Shown: positions 1 to 8,745, counted from the first letter of the stretch. The stretch: 64,000 nt of DNA from Brevibacterium sp. HMSC07C04 (GCF_001815905.1 NZ_KV823236.1:8527-72526), one strand, 5' to 3'. Notes: generated by a model not told the origin, from the sequence alone. Numbers and translations are program-made.

Positions 1-2
1 GG

Positions 3-1421
3 GAGGGTTCGTTCACCCTGGTGTACTACTCCGGGTACACCTACTGGTCGGTGAGTGACCCCAAGCTCGAGGTGAAGAACGGCAAGGGCAAGCTCACCGG
101 CACCTTCTCCGGCTACGGCACCGACATGGAGGACCTATCCAAGTGGGAAAAGCTCAACCCCGTTGAAGGCACCATCGCCGACTTCGAAAACAACACGGTC
201 GAGCTCGATGAAAACGGCTTCACCGTCACCCCGGACTACGAAGGCATCGACAGCGGACAGCCAGACCAGAACAAAGAAAAAGACGGCTGGGGCTCATTCC
301 CCCGCAGCTGGGTGGACTACAACGTACAGACCGGCCAGACCCAGTACTGGTACACCTCCGGCGGAGCTGCGGACCCACGCAAGAAGCCCACTGCTCTCAC
401 CGTGAAGTACACGGCCGAAGAGCCTGAACCGCAAGTCGATGAGGAGACGATTAAGAACACCACTAAGAGCAAGCCCTCTGTTTCTGACAAGGGCCTGACG
501 GTCAATGTGACCGGCGAAGGCTACGGCGTGCTGCCCAAGGCCAGCACTGGCCGGGATGCCGACGGTGTCTACGTCGCAATTGTCGACCGTAAGGTCAAGA
601 ACAGCGAAATCGAACTGTCACGTCCGTCCGCTAGGTCGGCTGCAGCAGAAAAGTCGTCGAAGGAACCGGTTGCCGTTGAGCACATTCCCAGCAGCAACAT
701 CAAGGACGGCAAGCTCGACGCCCAGACGACCGCAGCAGCAGACAAACTGAACAAGGACACCGACTACGACACCGTCGTATGGGTAGCCCACGGCAACCCG
801 AACGACGAAACGGTTCTGCACCGCTCCAACATCAACCTCACCGACGAACAGATGAACACCCTGTTCCCGGCAGAAGAGCCCAAGGAACCGGAAGCCCCCG
901 AACCGCAGGATCCGAAGGAACCGGAAACTCCTGACACCCCGGAAAACGGCGGCGACAAGCCGACCGACCCCAAGGATCCCGAGACTAACGACCCCAAGGA
1001 TCCGGAACCGCAGGACCCGAAGGATCCCGAAGCCAACGAACCCGAAGCACCCGACACCCCGGACGACGGCGGCGACAAGCCCAAGGACCCCGAGGCTAAG
1101 GACCCTGAAGCCAAGGACCCCGAAGGGAACGAACCGGACGCTAAGGACCCCGAAGAGGCTCCTGAAGCAGGCGAAAACGACAAGGGCAAGCCGGAAGCCA
1201 AGGACCCTCAAGACCAGAAGCCCGGTGCGGAAGCTCCTGGAGCTGACAAGCCCGGCACCTCGGGAACTTCAGGTTCTCAGGACAACGGCACGAAGCCCAG
1301 CTCCTCCGCATCCGGCAGCCTGCCGCGCACCGGTGCGACCGGTCTGGCAGTTGGGCTTGCTGGCATCGCACTGCTTGCAGTCGGTGGAGTGGCCGTAATC
1401 ATTTCTGGTCGCCGAATCTAA
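3..1421 (+). CDS. LPXTG-anchored surface protein with HtaA-like domain (5' end outside window)
   Basis: The reading frame is open to the left edge, so the start lies outside the window. The first ~125 visible residues (Y/W-rich strands, LEVKNGKGKL, a SGGAADPRKK turn) look like the end of an HtaA domain, a haem-binding module of actinobacterial surface proteins. A second folded region of about 150 residues follows. Then comes about 150 residues of Pro/Glu/Asp/Lys repeats (DPKDPE, PEAKDPE types), likely a stalk crossing the wall. The C-terminus is a complete sortase signal: LPRTG, a hydrophobic segment and an RR tail. The protein is therefore probably covalently linked to peptidoglycan. A role in haem capture is inferred from the HtaA resemblance only; no haem ligand could be assigned with confidence. 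Confidence 0.75.
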   Translation, partial: EGSFTLVYYSGYTYWSVSDPKLEVKNGKGKLTGTFSGYGTDMEDLSKWEKLNPVEGTIADFENNTVELDENGFTVTPDYEGIDSGQPDQNKEKDGWGSFPRSWVDYNVQTGQTQYWYTSGGAADPRKKPTALTVKYTAEEPEPQVDEETIKNTTKSKPSVSDKGLTVNVTGEGYGVLPKASTGRDADGVYVAIVDRKVKNSEIELSRPSARSAAAEKSSKEPVAVEHIPSSNIKDGKLDAQTTAAADKLNKDTDYDTVVWVAHGNPNDETVLHRSNINLTDEQMNTLFPAEEPKEPEAPEPQDPKEPETPDTPENGGDKPTDPKDPETNDPKDPEPQDPKDPEANEPEAPDTPDDGGDKPKDPEAKDPEAKDPEGNEPDAKDPEEAPEAGENDKGKPEAKDPQDQKPGAEAPGADKPGTSGTSGSQDNGTKPSSSASGSLPRTGATGLAVGLAGIALLAVGGVAVIISGRRI

Positions 1422-1456
1422 GCAAAGCGCAGGAGTTCCTGCACTGACTCTCTCCT

Positions 1457-1484
1457 GGCCGGTCGGGCGAAAGCCCGGCCGGCC
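1457..1484 (+). terminator. Rho-independent-type hairpin after the LPXTG gene
   Basis: A 12-bp GC-rich stem with one G-T wobble closes on a GAAA tetraloop 36 bases after the stop codon. The T-tract behind it is weak (gttcgcttt). Confidence 0.7.
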
Positions 1485-1529
1485 GTTCGCTTTCCACCCT
1501 TTCGGCAGTCCGCGGACCGCCAGCCCTTT

Positions 1530-1559
1530 TGTGCCATCTGTACTAGGGTCTATGGCACA
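1530..1559 (+). promoter_or_regulatory. Inverted repeat, possible operator upstream of the DUF5808 gene
   Basis: TGTGCCAT and its exact reverse complement ATGGCACA are separated by 14 bases that include TGTACTAGGGT. The site lies about 100 bases upstream of the GTG start of the DUF5808 gene. A symmetric regulator site overlapping the promoter is plausible, but no regulator gene lies next to it. Confidence 0.35.
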
Positions 1560-1662
1560 GATTTTCCGCGCAGATGGTAGGCCAAGCTCAGGTCACCCCG
1601 CGTGGTCCGCGGAGAAACGGACGTCCACGGGTCGGATCCCTGAACGTGCCGGAGGAGGATCA

Positions 1663-2682
1663 GTGGATATCTGGATGATGGTCATAATGCTCGCGTGTTT
1701 GGGCTTGACGATGGCGGTTTCAGCGGCAACACCGCAGATGTCACGCCCCACGGTCCCGTTGGGAGTGAGCGTTCCCAGCGATCGTGTCAATGACCCTGCT
1801 GTACGCGGCGCAGTCCGTCGGTACAGACTCTGGGTTGTAGTTGGCGGACTCGTGGCGGCCGCTGGCATGGTCGCAGCCTGGAAACTGCCGGAACTGAGCG
1901 TGCTAATCCTGTTGGGCTATGTCTGCTGGACGATATTTGCGTTCGCCGTGTGCCGAAAACCGATCATGACAGCCAAGGCACAACAGGGGTGGTATGACGA
2001 CGTATCCGTTCAGGCATCCCCGTCAGTCACACCCGGGCAGCCAGCCAAGCCGCTGTGGCCCGTACTCATCTTCGCCGTCGGCATTTCTCTTGCCACGGTC
2101 ATCGTGATGGCGATCAGCGGGGTCAGCGCGCTCTTGCTGCCCTTGATTTCCCTTGGCAGCACCCTCGTGATGGTGATGGTGTGCGTCATTCTGAGTCGAC
2201 GTCAGCAAACCCATTTTCCGGACGGACGCCCCAAGGCTGCCCAGGAGTTACAGCGGGCAAGAGGGAAGACCGTGCAGCGCACGCTGGCAGCGCTCACACT
2301 CGCCTCTGCAATCCTGATGAGCGTCGTGGCTTTCGCACCAGTCATCGAACTCGAACCTTCCAGAATCTCGTGGGCTATCTGGGCGTTGACGGCTGCCAGT
2401 TCGGTTCCGATCATCTGGCTCATAATCGACAGCTTCTGCCACCACCGCGCACTGACAGCAGCACCGAAAGAATCCGGCCCCCAGTCACCCGATGACGACC
2501 ACCTGTGGAGGTGGGGCATATTCTATGAAAACCGCCAAGACCCGCGGGTTTGGGTCGAGAAGCGCAACGGCATCGGGCTCACCGTCAACATCGGCCATCC
2601 CGGAGGCATGGTGTTCATGGGCGTGGTCGCTCTGCTCGTCTTGGCGACAATCGCTCTGGTGATCACCGTCTTAGCACAGTGA
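1663..2682 (+). CDS. DUF5808 domain membrane protein (DUF1648/SdpI-like context)
   Basis: A 339-residue polytopic membrane protein. The GTG start at 1663 was chosen because GGAGGAGG sits 4 bases upstream and a transmembrane segment follows at once (WMMVIMLACLGLTMAV). The frame stays open further upstream, to 1531, without a good ribosome site. At least seven hydrophobic segments are visible. The C-terminal part carries the DUF5808 signature, WRWGIFYENRQDPRVWVEKR followed by GIGLTVNIG and a last membrane helix. DUF5808 proteins are often found with SdpI/DUF1648 modules and YtrA-type GntR regulators; no such regulator is visible here. The function is unknown. The gene lies alone between a terminator and the convergent CPBP gene. 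Confidence 0.75.
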   Translation: MDIWMMVIMLACLGLTMAVSAATPQMSRPTVPLGVSVPSDRVNDPAVRGAVRRYRLWVVVGGLVAAAGMVAAWKLPELSVLILLGYVCWTIFAFAVCRKPIMTAKAQQGWYDDVSVQASPSVTPGQPAKPLWPVLIFAVGISLATVIVMAISGVSALLLPLISLGSTLVMVMVCVILSRRQQTHFPDGRPKAAQELQRARGKTVQRTLAALTLASAILMSVVAFAPVIELEPSRISWAIWALTAASSVPIIWLIIDSFCHHRALTAAPKESGPQSPDDDHLWRWGIFYENRQDPRVWVEKRNGIGLTVNIGHPGGMVFMGVVALLVLATIALVITVLAQ

Positions 2683-2691
2683 GCATCGGGG

Positions 2692-3519
2692 TCAGGGCGT
2701 GCTGTAACCGAGCCGCCCACGCGTGAAGCCCAGGATCACTGCTGCGAGCACCGTCAGAGCAACCGCTGCCGGCCACGTATTCACGATCGGGGAACCAAGC
2801 AGATTCCCCGCCAACAGCAGTCCCCAGTTGAGAGAGTTATGGGCCAGTATTGCCGGGATTGAACTGCCGCCGGAAGTGTTGAACACCCAAGACAGCACGA
2901 TCGAAAGTGCTACGACGAGCAGCAAATAGGCGACGAACTGACCCGCATCGGAACGTGCGGTGTCCCACTCATCGGTGAGGAACAGTGGGGCGTGCCAAAG
3001 GGTGTGGACTGTTCCGAGGCCGACAGCCGCCACGAGCGGATGCATCGACTCCTGCATGCGAGGAAGCGCGAAGCCGCGCCATCCCGGCTCCTCTTGGAGC
3101 GGGCCTCCCGCGAGGTAGACGAGGTACGTAACAAGGGTGGTCACGAGTGTCGAGACCGTCAGTCCTTCGACACCAACTTCGGCTTCCAGAAAGAGGTAGG
3201 GCACTGCGACAGCGAGCGGCACCACAACAAGCGCGACCACATACGGGGTAGGCCGGCCCCGAAACGATAAGGCTCGAGCGAGGAATGCCCGCGTGCTTCC
3301 TGGTCCCTTGAGAACCCGAGTCACAATGAGTGCTGCGGCGAAGGGACCCGCACAAAGGCCAACCTGGTTGACAAGAGCAATAAGCGCAAACGGCATCCTG
3401 AACGGCAGAACCCCAATGCCACTCTCCGAGAGCCACCACGGCGACCATCCCAACCACGATCCGAGGTATGCCAACGCGAAGAAAGCGACAACGGGACGAT
3501 GGCGGACGAGGTCTTTCAT
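2692..3519 (-). CDS. CPBP family intramembrane metalloprotease (CAAX protease-like)
   Basis: A 275-residue membrane protein with the full set of CPBP (Abi) motifs: the EE-x3-R box (E143, E144, R148 in EEPGWRGF), H172-x3-H176 in the second motif, and H227-x3-N231 in the fourth. These are the presumed metal and substrate residues of type II CAAX-prenyl-endopeptidase-like proteases. The catalytic residues are intact. Bacterial members are linked to bacteriocin self-immunity or protein maturation; the substrate here is unknown. Short remnants of close relatives of this gene occur at 8815-8850 (C-terminus) and 15916-15963 (N-terminus), so the gene belongs to a duplicated block. Confidence 0.85.
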   Translation of the reverse strand: MKDLVRHRPVVAFFALAYLGSWLGWSPWWLSESGIGVLPFRMPFALIALVNQVGLCAGPFAAALIVTRVLKGPGSTRAFLARALSFRGRPTPYVVALVVVPLAVAVPYLFLEAEVGVEGLTVSTLVTTLVTYLVYLAGGPLQEEPGWRGFALPRMQESMHPLVAAVGLGTVHTLWHAPLFLTDEWDTARSDAGQFVAYLLLVVALSIVLSWVFNTSGGSSIPAILAHNSLNWGLLLAGNLLGSPIVNTWPAAVALTVLAAVILGFTRGRLGYSTP

Positions 3520-3554
3520 GGCACCTCCCCGAGCGGGGTCAGAAGTCTGCGCTT

Positions 3555-3617
3555 CTTCCCGGCGAATAACAACGACGGGGCCCCAGGATCATCGGCGCAG
3601 CCGAAACCCACAGCGGT
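3555..3617 (-). pseudogene. Short remnant of the small membrane protein gene (relative of 15211-15846)
   Basis: This stretch matches the DNA at 9790-9860 and 15690-15730 around the shared block CCCAGGAT-atcgg. Read on the minus strand it gives LWVSAAPMILGP, against LWVLFVPIILGP in the deleted copy and MWVLAVPIILGV in the full copy. No start or continuous frame remains. It is a scar of a third copy, between the intact CPBP gene and the HEPN-like gene. Confidence 0.6.
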
Positions 3618-3635
3618 GGTGGAATATCTCCGGGT

Positions 3636-4259
3636 TCAAGCGTGAGCTTTAATCAATGCGCACCAGGTAGTGAAATGGTCATCCGTCGCGTCCAGTATCA
3701 CCGCGGGCAACTGGTCCATGAGCTTTGCGACGCTGGCGTTCTTCCCCATGCGTTTGTACCCAATTGTTCCGGGCGTGAAGACTCCATGGAAAGCGAGGTG
3801 ACGAATCCCTGCAGCCAACGGGGTCACATCATCGCCAGAAGCCTCTAGCTCTGTGAGCTTCGCAACCAACTTGTTGCTGTCAAGGTGCTTGTTCATGGCG
3901 TCCCGCAGCCGCTTACTCCCGTCGGCCCTGTAGTAGTTCGCAATCTCCGGCGACTCAACTCGAACTCTCCGTTGAGGGTGGTCTGGTTCGCGTTTGGCTA
4001 TCTTCGTGTATCCATTGATCGCCTTCTCCAGCGATTCGAGCACCGAGTAGGCCATCCCGCAGCGAATAATTGCCACATAACCTGAAGGCGTGTCCTCGGT
4101 GACATAACCATCGAGCTCGATCTTCATACTTCGCGCAGCACGATAGCGTGCCTGGAACCGTGGGAATGCACCTCGAATTTCTTCTTGACGACGATCGTCC
4201 AGCCCCTCCAAAAACTCATTGAATAAGTCCCAAGACTTAGGGATGTTGTCGGCTGGCAT
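3636..4259 (-). CDS. HEPN-like protein of unknown function, candidate defence component
   Basis: A 207-residue soluble, largely helical protein. The ATG at 4259 is preceded by GAGGGAGG at a suitable distance. I do not recognise the family by overall sequence. Near the C-terminus is R153-H-L-A-F-H158, which fits the R-phi-x3-H motif (phi = N, D or H) of HEPN ribonucleases, but this is only a motif match. A stretch rich in basic residues (KREPDHPQRRVRV) lies around residue 90. The gene is transcribed divergently from a HEPN-CBS gene, which is followed by a type IIG-like restriction enzyme. The neighbourhood suggests an RNA-cutting effector or a partner of one. It could also be a non-catalytic abortive-infection-type protein. 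Confidence 0.5.
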   Translation of the reverse strand: MPADNIPKSWDLFNEFLEGLDDRRQEEIRGAFPRFQARYRAARSMKIELDGYVTEDTPSGYVAIIRCGMAYSVLESLEKAINGYTKIAKREPDHPQRRVRVESPEIANYYRADGSKRLRDAMNKHLDSNKLVAKLTELEASGDDVTPLAAGIRHLAFHGVFTPGTIGYKRMGKNASVAKLMDQLPAVILDATDDHFTTWCALIKAHA

Positions 4260-4502
4260 TGGCGGGGCCTCCCTCGAACGCTCATAAGTGTCTGCTTAGA
4301 CGCTATCGACTTACACCCTCCTTTAGAAGAGGGACTACCACGACATCAGGTGTCACATGAACTGCGGCGCTAGAGGGTACGAGATACGGGTTTGGCCAAG
4401 ACCCGAACACTCACTGATCCAGACGGATCCCCACTGGTCGAGCGCTTAGGTGCGTAATTCGGATAATGAGATGACTTAATGTCAATGACGAAAGGTTATG
4501 TT
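4260..4502. promoter_or_regulatory. Divergent promoter region between the two HEPN-like genes
   Basis: This gap must hold the promoters of both divergent genes. Two symmetric elements are visible. One is a hairpin CCCTC/GAGGG at 4316-4333. The other is a near-palindrome at 4387-4405, CGGGT/ACCCG arms around TTGGCCAA. The second could bind a regulator controlling both directions. No -10/-35 pair could be assigned confidently. Confidence 0.35.
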
Positions 4503-5243
4503 GTGACGCCAACCCTCGAACCAACCGAGCTGCTTGATCGATTCCTTTCCGCTGTCGAGGAGATCGTGGAGATCCTCTCGAAAAGATACAACCGCGAGTT
4601 TAAGGGCATCGGTGAAGCAATACGCACTGCCTATGATCAGAAAGATCCGGTTGTCCGGAGGAACTTCAGGATGCTGAAAACGCTGGCAGACCTCCGTAAC
4701 GCGATTCAACACGGTGACCGCAAACAGGGGATGCCTGTTGCGATACCGCGTAAAGACACAGTCGAGTTGATCGAAACCCTAGAGAAACAGATCAGGCAGG
4801 CGCCGCAGGTGAAGGACCACATGATCAAAGACGTTGATGTGCTGTCCTCCATTCATTCATTGGCCGATGCAGCTGCCGAGGTCATCAAATACAACATCTC
4901 CCAGATGCCTGTCTATGACGGTAGGCAGTACATCGGCTTGTTCACCACCAATGCCATGGCGCGCTGGCTCAGTAAACACATCGATATTGACGGAGTGTTG
5001 ATGGCTGAGAAAGTCACCGTTGCAGAGGTCTTGGAGTGTGCTGAGGAGAACGAGAAGGTGAAGTTCTACAAACCCACCACACCAGTCCACGAAGTCTGCA
5101 GTGATTTGGGCTCTGCCGATGGACCTGTTGCCTGCTTGATCACGACCGATGGCAAAAAGACCGGCCAGCTCCAAGGACTGGTCACACGCTTTGACGTGTC
5201 CAGGATTCTCAAGGAGACGTCGATAGAGAATAGACGTCGATGA
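4503..5243 (+). CDS. HEPN-like domain fused to a CBS domain pair
   Basis: A 246-residue protein. The GTG at 4503 was preferred because GAAAGG ends 7 bases upstream; in-frame ATGs at 4479 and 4485 lack a ribosome site but would add only 6-8 residues. The N-terminal ~110 residues are helical and contain R65-N-A-I-Q-H70 (LADLRNAIQHGD), which fits the HEPN R-phi-x3-H motif. From about residue 110 to the end lie two CBS-like repeats (DVLSSIHSLADAAAEVI..MPVYDG..IGLFTT, then a second ending GLVTRFDVSRIL). CBS pairs bind adenosine-containing ligands such as AMP, ATP or S-adenosylmethionine. A nucleotide-gated HEPN RNase is a reasonable inference. The gene sits between a divergent HEPN-like gene and a downstream restriction-modification gene. 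Confidence 0.6.
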   Translation: MTPTLEPTELLDRFLSAVEEIVEILSKRYNREFKGIGEAIRTAYDQKDPVVRRNFRMLKTLADLRNAIQHGDRKQGMPVAIPRKDTVELIETLEKQIRQAPQVKDHMIKDVDVLSSIHSLADAAAEVIKYNISQMPVYDGRQYIGLFTTNAMARWLSKHIDIDGVLMAEKVTVAEVLECAEENEKVKFYKPTTPVHEVCSDLGSADGPVACLITTDGKKTGQLQGLVTRFDVSRILKETSIENRRR

Positions 5244-5535
5244 TTCACAGTGGTCGGCGTGGTTCGGCGGTGTGGTTCGGCGGCTTACGCCTCACGTGAC
5301 CGTAGAGGTCCCCTGACCAGTTCCTTACCCACGAGTTCGTCATCCGGAAAGACTCCACCGTCGAGTAACAAAGGCTTGTGACGAGGGGCAGTGCGTGCTG
5401 ATCCACCGTTTCAATCAGCGAATTGTCAATAATGGGTTGATAAACAAACAACTTGACAGCGGGGTGTTGGTATGGCCGTCGATGGCGAACAGATTCTGAA
5501 ACTAGCTGGAATACTCGACCCAGGTTCAAAGTGCT
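5244..5535 (+). other. Intergenic region upstream of the restriction-modification gene
   Basis: 292 bases without a convincing gene. The 12-mer GTGGTTCGGCGG occurs twice in tandem (5259-5270 and 5272-5283). A TTGACA element lies near 5453 but has no well-spaced -10 partner. The region is more AT-rich around 5420-5460, a possible promoter for the downstream gene. Confidence 0.4.
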
Positions 5536-8500
5536 ATGAGACACAGCATTGCTGCTGATCCAGAGGCTCAACTGACGGTTCCGGTGTCCAACCTGTTCAA
5601 GGCTCTGTCCGAAGTGTTTGGGATCGGTGACATGGGCCTGATCCGTGAAGCACACTTGGACGGCGTTCGACCGGATTTTGCCGTGACTTTGAACGGGAGG
5701 CCATGCGGGTGGGTTGAGTTGAAAGCTCCGGAACACACCCTGGTGGGAGAGAAGTGGCGCGGTCGTGAGAAGGATCAGTGGTCGCTTCTCGCAGAGCTTG
5801 ATGCATTAATCGTGTCGAACGGTGAAGAAGCATACTTTTATCGAACTGGCTCAGTTATCTCGACTGCGACACTTCCGATTGGCAGCCCTGACAAGTGGGA
5901 CCCGAGTGAGCTTCAACGAATGTTGGAGTTGTTCGTGGCGATGAAACCGACCCCGATCAAGAGGGTCAGCCAGCTTGCATCACGCTTGGCTCCTTTGGCC
6001 AAGTTCATGCGCCTCCGCCTTGACGAAGGGTTGGAGAACAAACGTCGAGAGGTGCTTGAAGCAAAAGAGGCGTGGGACCAGACGGTCCACATGACCACCT
6101 CGTCCGAACAGTTCTCCAGCGATGTTGCACAGGTGATCGCCTACTCGATGGCAATTGCCGGACTCACCGGGCAAGCTGACCGAGACCATGACGGGATTGT
6201 GACACTGCTGGAGGCGAAAGACACTCTCAGCATCGGGAACCGCAATGTCTTGGCTGCTGCGCTCGGGCCTGTGCTTGGAATCCCTGAACTCATCGAATAC
6301 ATCAACCCGGAATTGGAAGCGATCGTTCGCCTGATTTCGAGCATGGACACCAAGGCAATCAGGTCAGCCCAGGATTCGCGTGGTGAGGCATGGCTGTGGT
6401 TCTACGAAGACTTCTTGGGGAAGTACGATCCCGAGGCGCGCAAGAGGTCTGGCGTCTACTACACCCCGACAAGTGTGGTGAACTGCCAAGTCAGGATCGT
6501 TGACGACATCCTTCGCCGTAGATTCAGACAGAGACTCGGTTTTGGTTCAAAATCAGTTGTCACTCTCGACCCTGCTGCCGGTAGCGGCACTTACCCCCTG
6601 GCGGTGATCGATCGAGCGTGCGATGTTGCCCATGATGAGCGTGGTAAGGCGGGCGTTGAGCAAGTGGCTCGCAATCTGACGAAGAACCTCCTGGCGTTCG
6701 AAATCCTTCCAGGTCCGTTCGCGGTCGCACATTTGCGTATCGGTGAACGCCTGGTCCACAACGTGAATCAGATCTTCCAAGACAGTGATATCGGCGTCTA
6801 CCTCACTGACACGTTGGAGGATCCACACATGCCCACACGCAGAGGCCTGTTCGGTGACGCGCGAATTCTGGCTGAAGCTGCCGAGAAAGCTCGGAAGATC
6901 AAGGCGGAGCAGAAGATCACTGTGGCGATTGGTAATCCACCCTACGATCGTGGTACTGCCGGTATGGGTGGATGGGTTGAGTCAGGTGACTCCAACAACG
7001 ATCCGCTGTTCGACGATGTGATTAATCCGGCAAAAGAGAATGGCGTTATCTTCTCGGCCCAGGCATCGTTGTACAACCTGTACGTGTACTTCTGGCGATG
7101 GGCTATCTGGAAGGCGTTCCAGCAAGCCCCTGAAGACCAAGCTGTCATCTCGTTCATCACGGCGTCGTCGTGGTTGGATGGACCCGCATTCGTTGGGTTA
7201 CGAAAACTCGCAGTCGACACTGCGAATGACATCTGGGTCATCGATCTCGGCGGCGAGGGACGCGGTGCTCGGAAAGAAGAAAATATCTTCGATATCCAGT
7301 CTCCGGTAGCGATTGTCACACTTGTGAAGTCAGGTAAGGCTAGTAAGACAGCGGACGTCTACTATCGCCGCGTTCATGGAACACGTGAAGAAAAATTCGC
7401 GGAGCTGGACAAAATCGATCGTCTCCACTCGGACGATGAAGGATGGACGCTGGTGTCTGCACCCAACGGCGAAAAACTTGCCCCGGAACCTGCCGTTCAC
7501 GGTTGGTTCAATTACGTTCAGCTACTGGATCTATTTCCTTGGGGTCAACCGGGGATCAAGTACAACCGTCTTTGGCCCGTTGCCCCCTCAAGAAACGTGC
7601 TATCTCGACGTTGGCGAGAACTTCTCGCTGACGAGTCAGCGTCGAAACGCGCCGAGAAGTTTGTCACCTCAAAGACTGGTAGAAACATTTTCACGAAGGT
7701 GTCGTCACTACCAAAGATCGCAGATCTTCCAGTTGATGCTGAATACCAACCGTTAGTTCGTCTTGGCTGGCGATCGTTTGACAGGCAATGGACTTTTGAT
7801 GACCCTCGTTTAGCAAAGACAGACAGCCCGGCTCTATGGCAATCCTTGTCGCCCAAACAGTTGTTCATGGTTTCACCCTGGTCCGCACGAATCAGCGATG
7901 GTCCGGCGGCTACGGTTTCAACCGCAGTCCCCGATTTGCACTGTTACTGCAATCGAGGAGGTAAAGACGTCATCCCTCTCTATCGAGACGCTGAGTGTCT
8001 TCAACCCAATATCGCAAGTGGTCTCCTTGAGCACCTGAAGGACGGGTTGGGTCGAGAGGTCTCACCCGAAGACTTGCTGGCCTACTGTTTCGCTTTGGTC
8101 GCACACGATGGGTACAGCCAGATGTTTCAGGAGCCGCTTGGATCCTCTCCAGTTCGCGTTCCGATGACCAAGAGCCGAGAACTCTTCGACCGTGCTGTGG
8201 TGCTTGGTGAAGAACTGTTGTGGTTACAGACATACGGCGAACGTTTCGTCAGTGACGATCGGCCTGTCGGCGTGGTGCCTAGAATTCCTGGGCTGTCGTG
8301 GGAAGAGTCAGTAACGGCTCTTCCCGAGTCGATGAAGTCGATCAGTTACGACCGCGCATCCCAGGAGCTCCACATCGGAACCGGGCTCATCAAGGGAGTT
8401 CGTCCGGAGGTATGGGACTTCAACGTTTCGGGAATGAACGTTCTGAGCAAGTGGTTGGGTTCCCGCACTAGAAAAGGGATCGGTCGTGCTGCAGGAAAAG

Positions 8501-8745
8501 CTGCAACGCCACTTGACCGAATTCGGCCCACTGAGTGGGAAGACGAGTGGAACGACGAGCTTCTCGATCTGCTTCGTGTCCTCACCAGAACAGTTGAACT
8601 AGGTGAACAACAGATGGAGCTTCTTGAAGCCATCGTTGAGTCAGACCTGTTCACGCCGGACGAGCTACCTAAGCCGACCGACGATCAGAGAAAAGTGCCC
8701 AAGACGATTGAACGAGAGTACGGACAGGGCACATTCAGCTTCTGA
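5536..8745 (+). CDS. Single-chain type IIG-like restriction-modification enzyme (nuclease plus N6-adenine methyltransferase)
   Basis: A 1069-residue protein. The N-terminus carries a PD-(D/E)xK-type site, with D47 in RPDFAV and E61-L-K63 in WVELKAP. A linker with helical repeats and the typical RSGVYYTPTSVV segment (about residues 310-325) leads into the methyltransferase. Its motif I is LDPAAGSGTYPL (about 345-356) and its catalytic motif IV is N467-P-P-Y. The ~500-residue C-terminus probably holds the target-recognition domain. No helicase motifs are visible, so it resembles Eco57I/MmeI-type IIG enzymes, or the methylase half of type ISP enzymes, and not a complete LlaBIII-type enzyme. The start codon has only a weak ribosome site. 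It lies 292 bases downstream of the HEPN-CBS gene on the same strand. Confidence 0.8.
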   Translation: MRHSIAADPEAQLTVPVSNLFKALSEVFGIGDMGLIREAHLDGVRPDFAVTLNGRPCGWVELKAPEHTLVGEKWRGREKDQWSLLAELDALIVSNGEEAYFYRTGSVISTATLPIGSPDKWDPSELQRMLELFVAMKPTPIKRVSQLASRLAPLAKFMRLRLDEGLENKRREVLEAKEAWDQTVHMTTSSEQFSSDVAQVIAYSMAIAGLTGQADRDHDGIVTLLEAKDTLSIGNRNVLAAALGPVLGIPELIEYINPELEAIVRLISSMDTKAIRSAQDSRGEAWLWFYEDFLGKYDPEARKRSGVYYTPTSVVNCQVRIVDDILRRRFRQRLGFGSKSVVTLDPAAGSGTYPLAVIDRACDVAHDERGKAGVEQVARNLTKNLLAFEILPGPFAVAHLRIGERLVHNVNQIFQDSDIGVYLTDTLEDPHMPTRRGLFGDARILAEAAEKARKIKAEQKITVAIGNPPYDRGTAGMGGWVESGDSNNDPLFDDVINPAKENGVIFSAQASLYNLYVYFWRWAIWKAFQQAPEDQAVISFITASSWLDGPAFVGLRKLAVDTANDIWVIDLGGEGRGARKEENIFDIQSPVAIVTLVKSGKASKTADVYYRRVHGTREEKFAELDKIDRLHSDDEGWTLVSAPNGEKLAPEPAVHGWFNYVQLLDLFPWGQPGIKYNRLWPVAPSRNVLSRRWRELLADESASKRAEKFVTSKTGRNIFTKVSSLPKIADLPVDAEYQPLVRLGWRSFDRQWTFDDPRLAKTDSPALWQSLSPKQLFMVSPWSARISDGPAATVSTAVPDLHCYCNRGGKDVIPLYRDAECLQPNIASGLLEHLKDGLGREVSPEDLLAYCFALVAHDGYSQMFQEPLGSSPVRVPMTKSRELFDRAVVLGEELLWLQTYGERFVSDDRPVGVVPRIPGLSWEESVTALPESMKSISYDRASQELHIGTGLIKGVRPEVWDFNVSGMNVLSKWLGSRTRKGIGRAAGKAATPLDRIRPTEWEDEWNDELLDLLRVLTRTVELGEQQMELLEAIVESDLFTPDELPKPTDDQRKVPKTIEREYGQGTFSF

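Noticed and set aside
1093-1211. Repeats in the LPXTG gene considered as a CRISPR array or mobile repeat
   Set aside because: They are in-frame degenerate codon repeats for D/E-P-K units, with no regular spacers.
5472-5558. A 28-codon frame just before the restriction-modification gene
   Set aside because: No ribosome site, overlap with the downstream start and no recognisable features.
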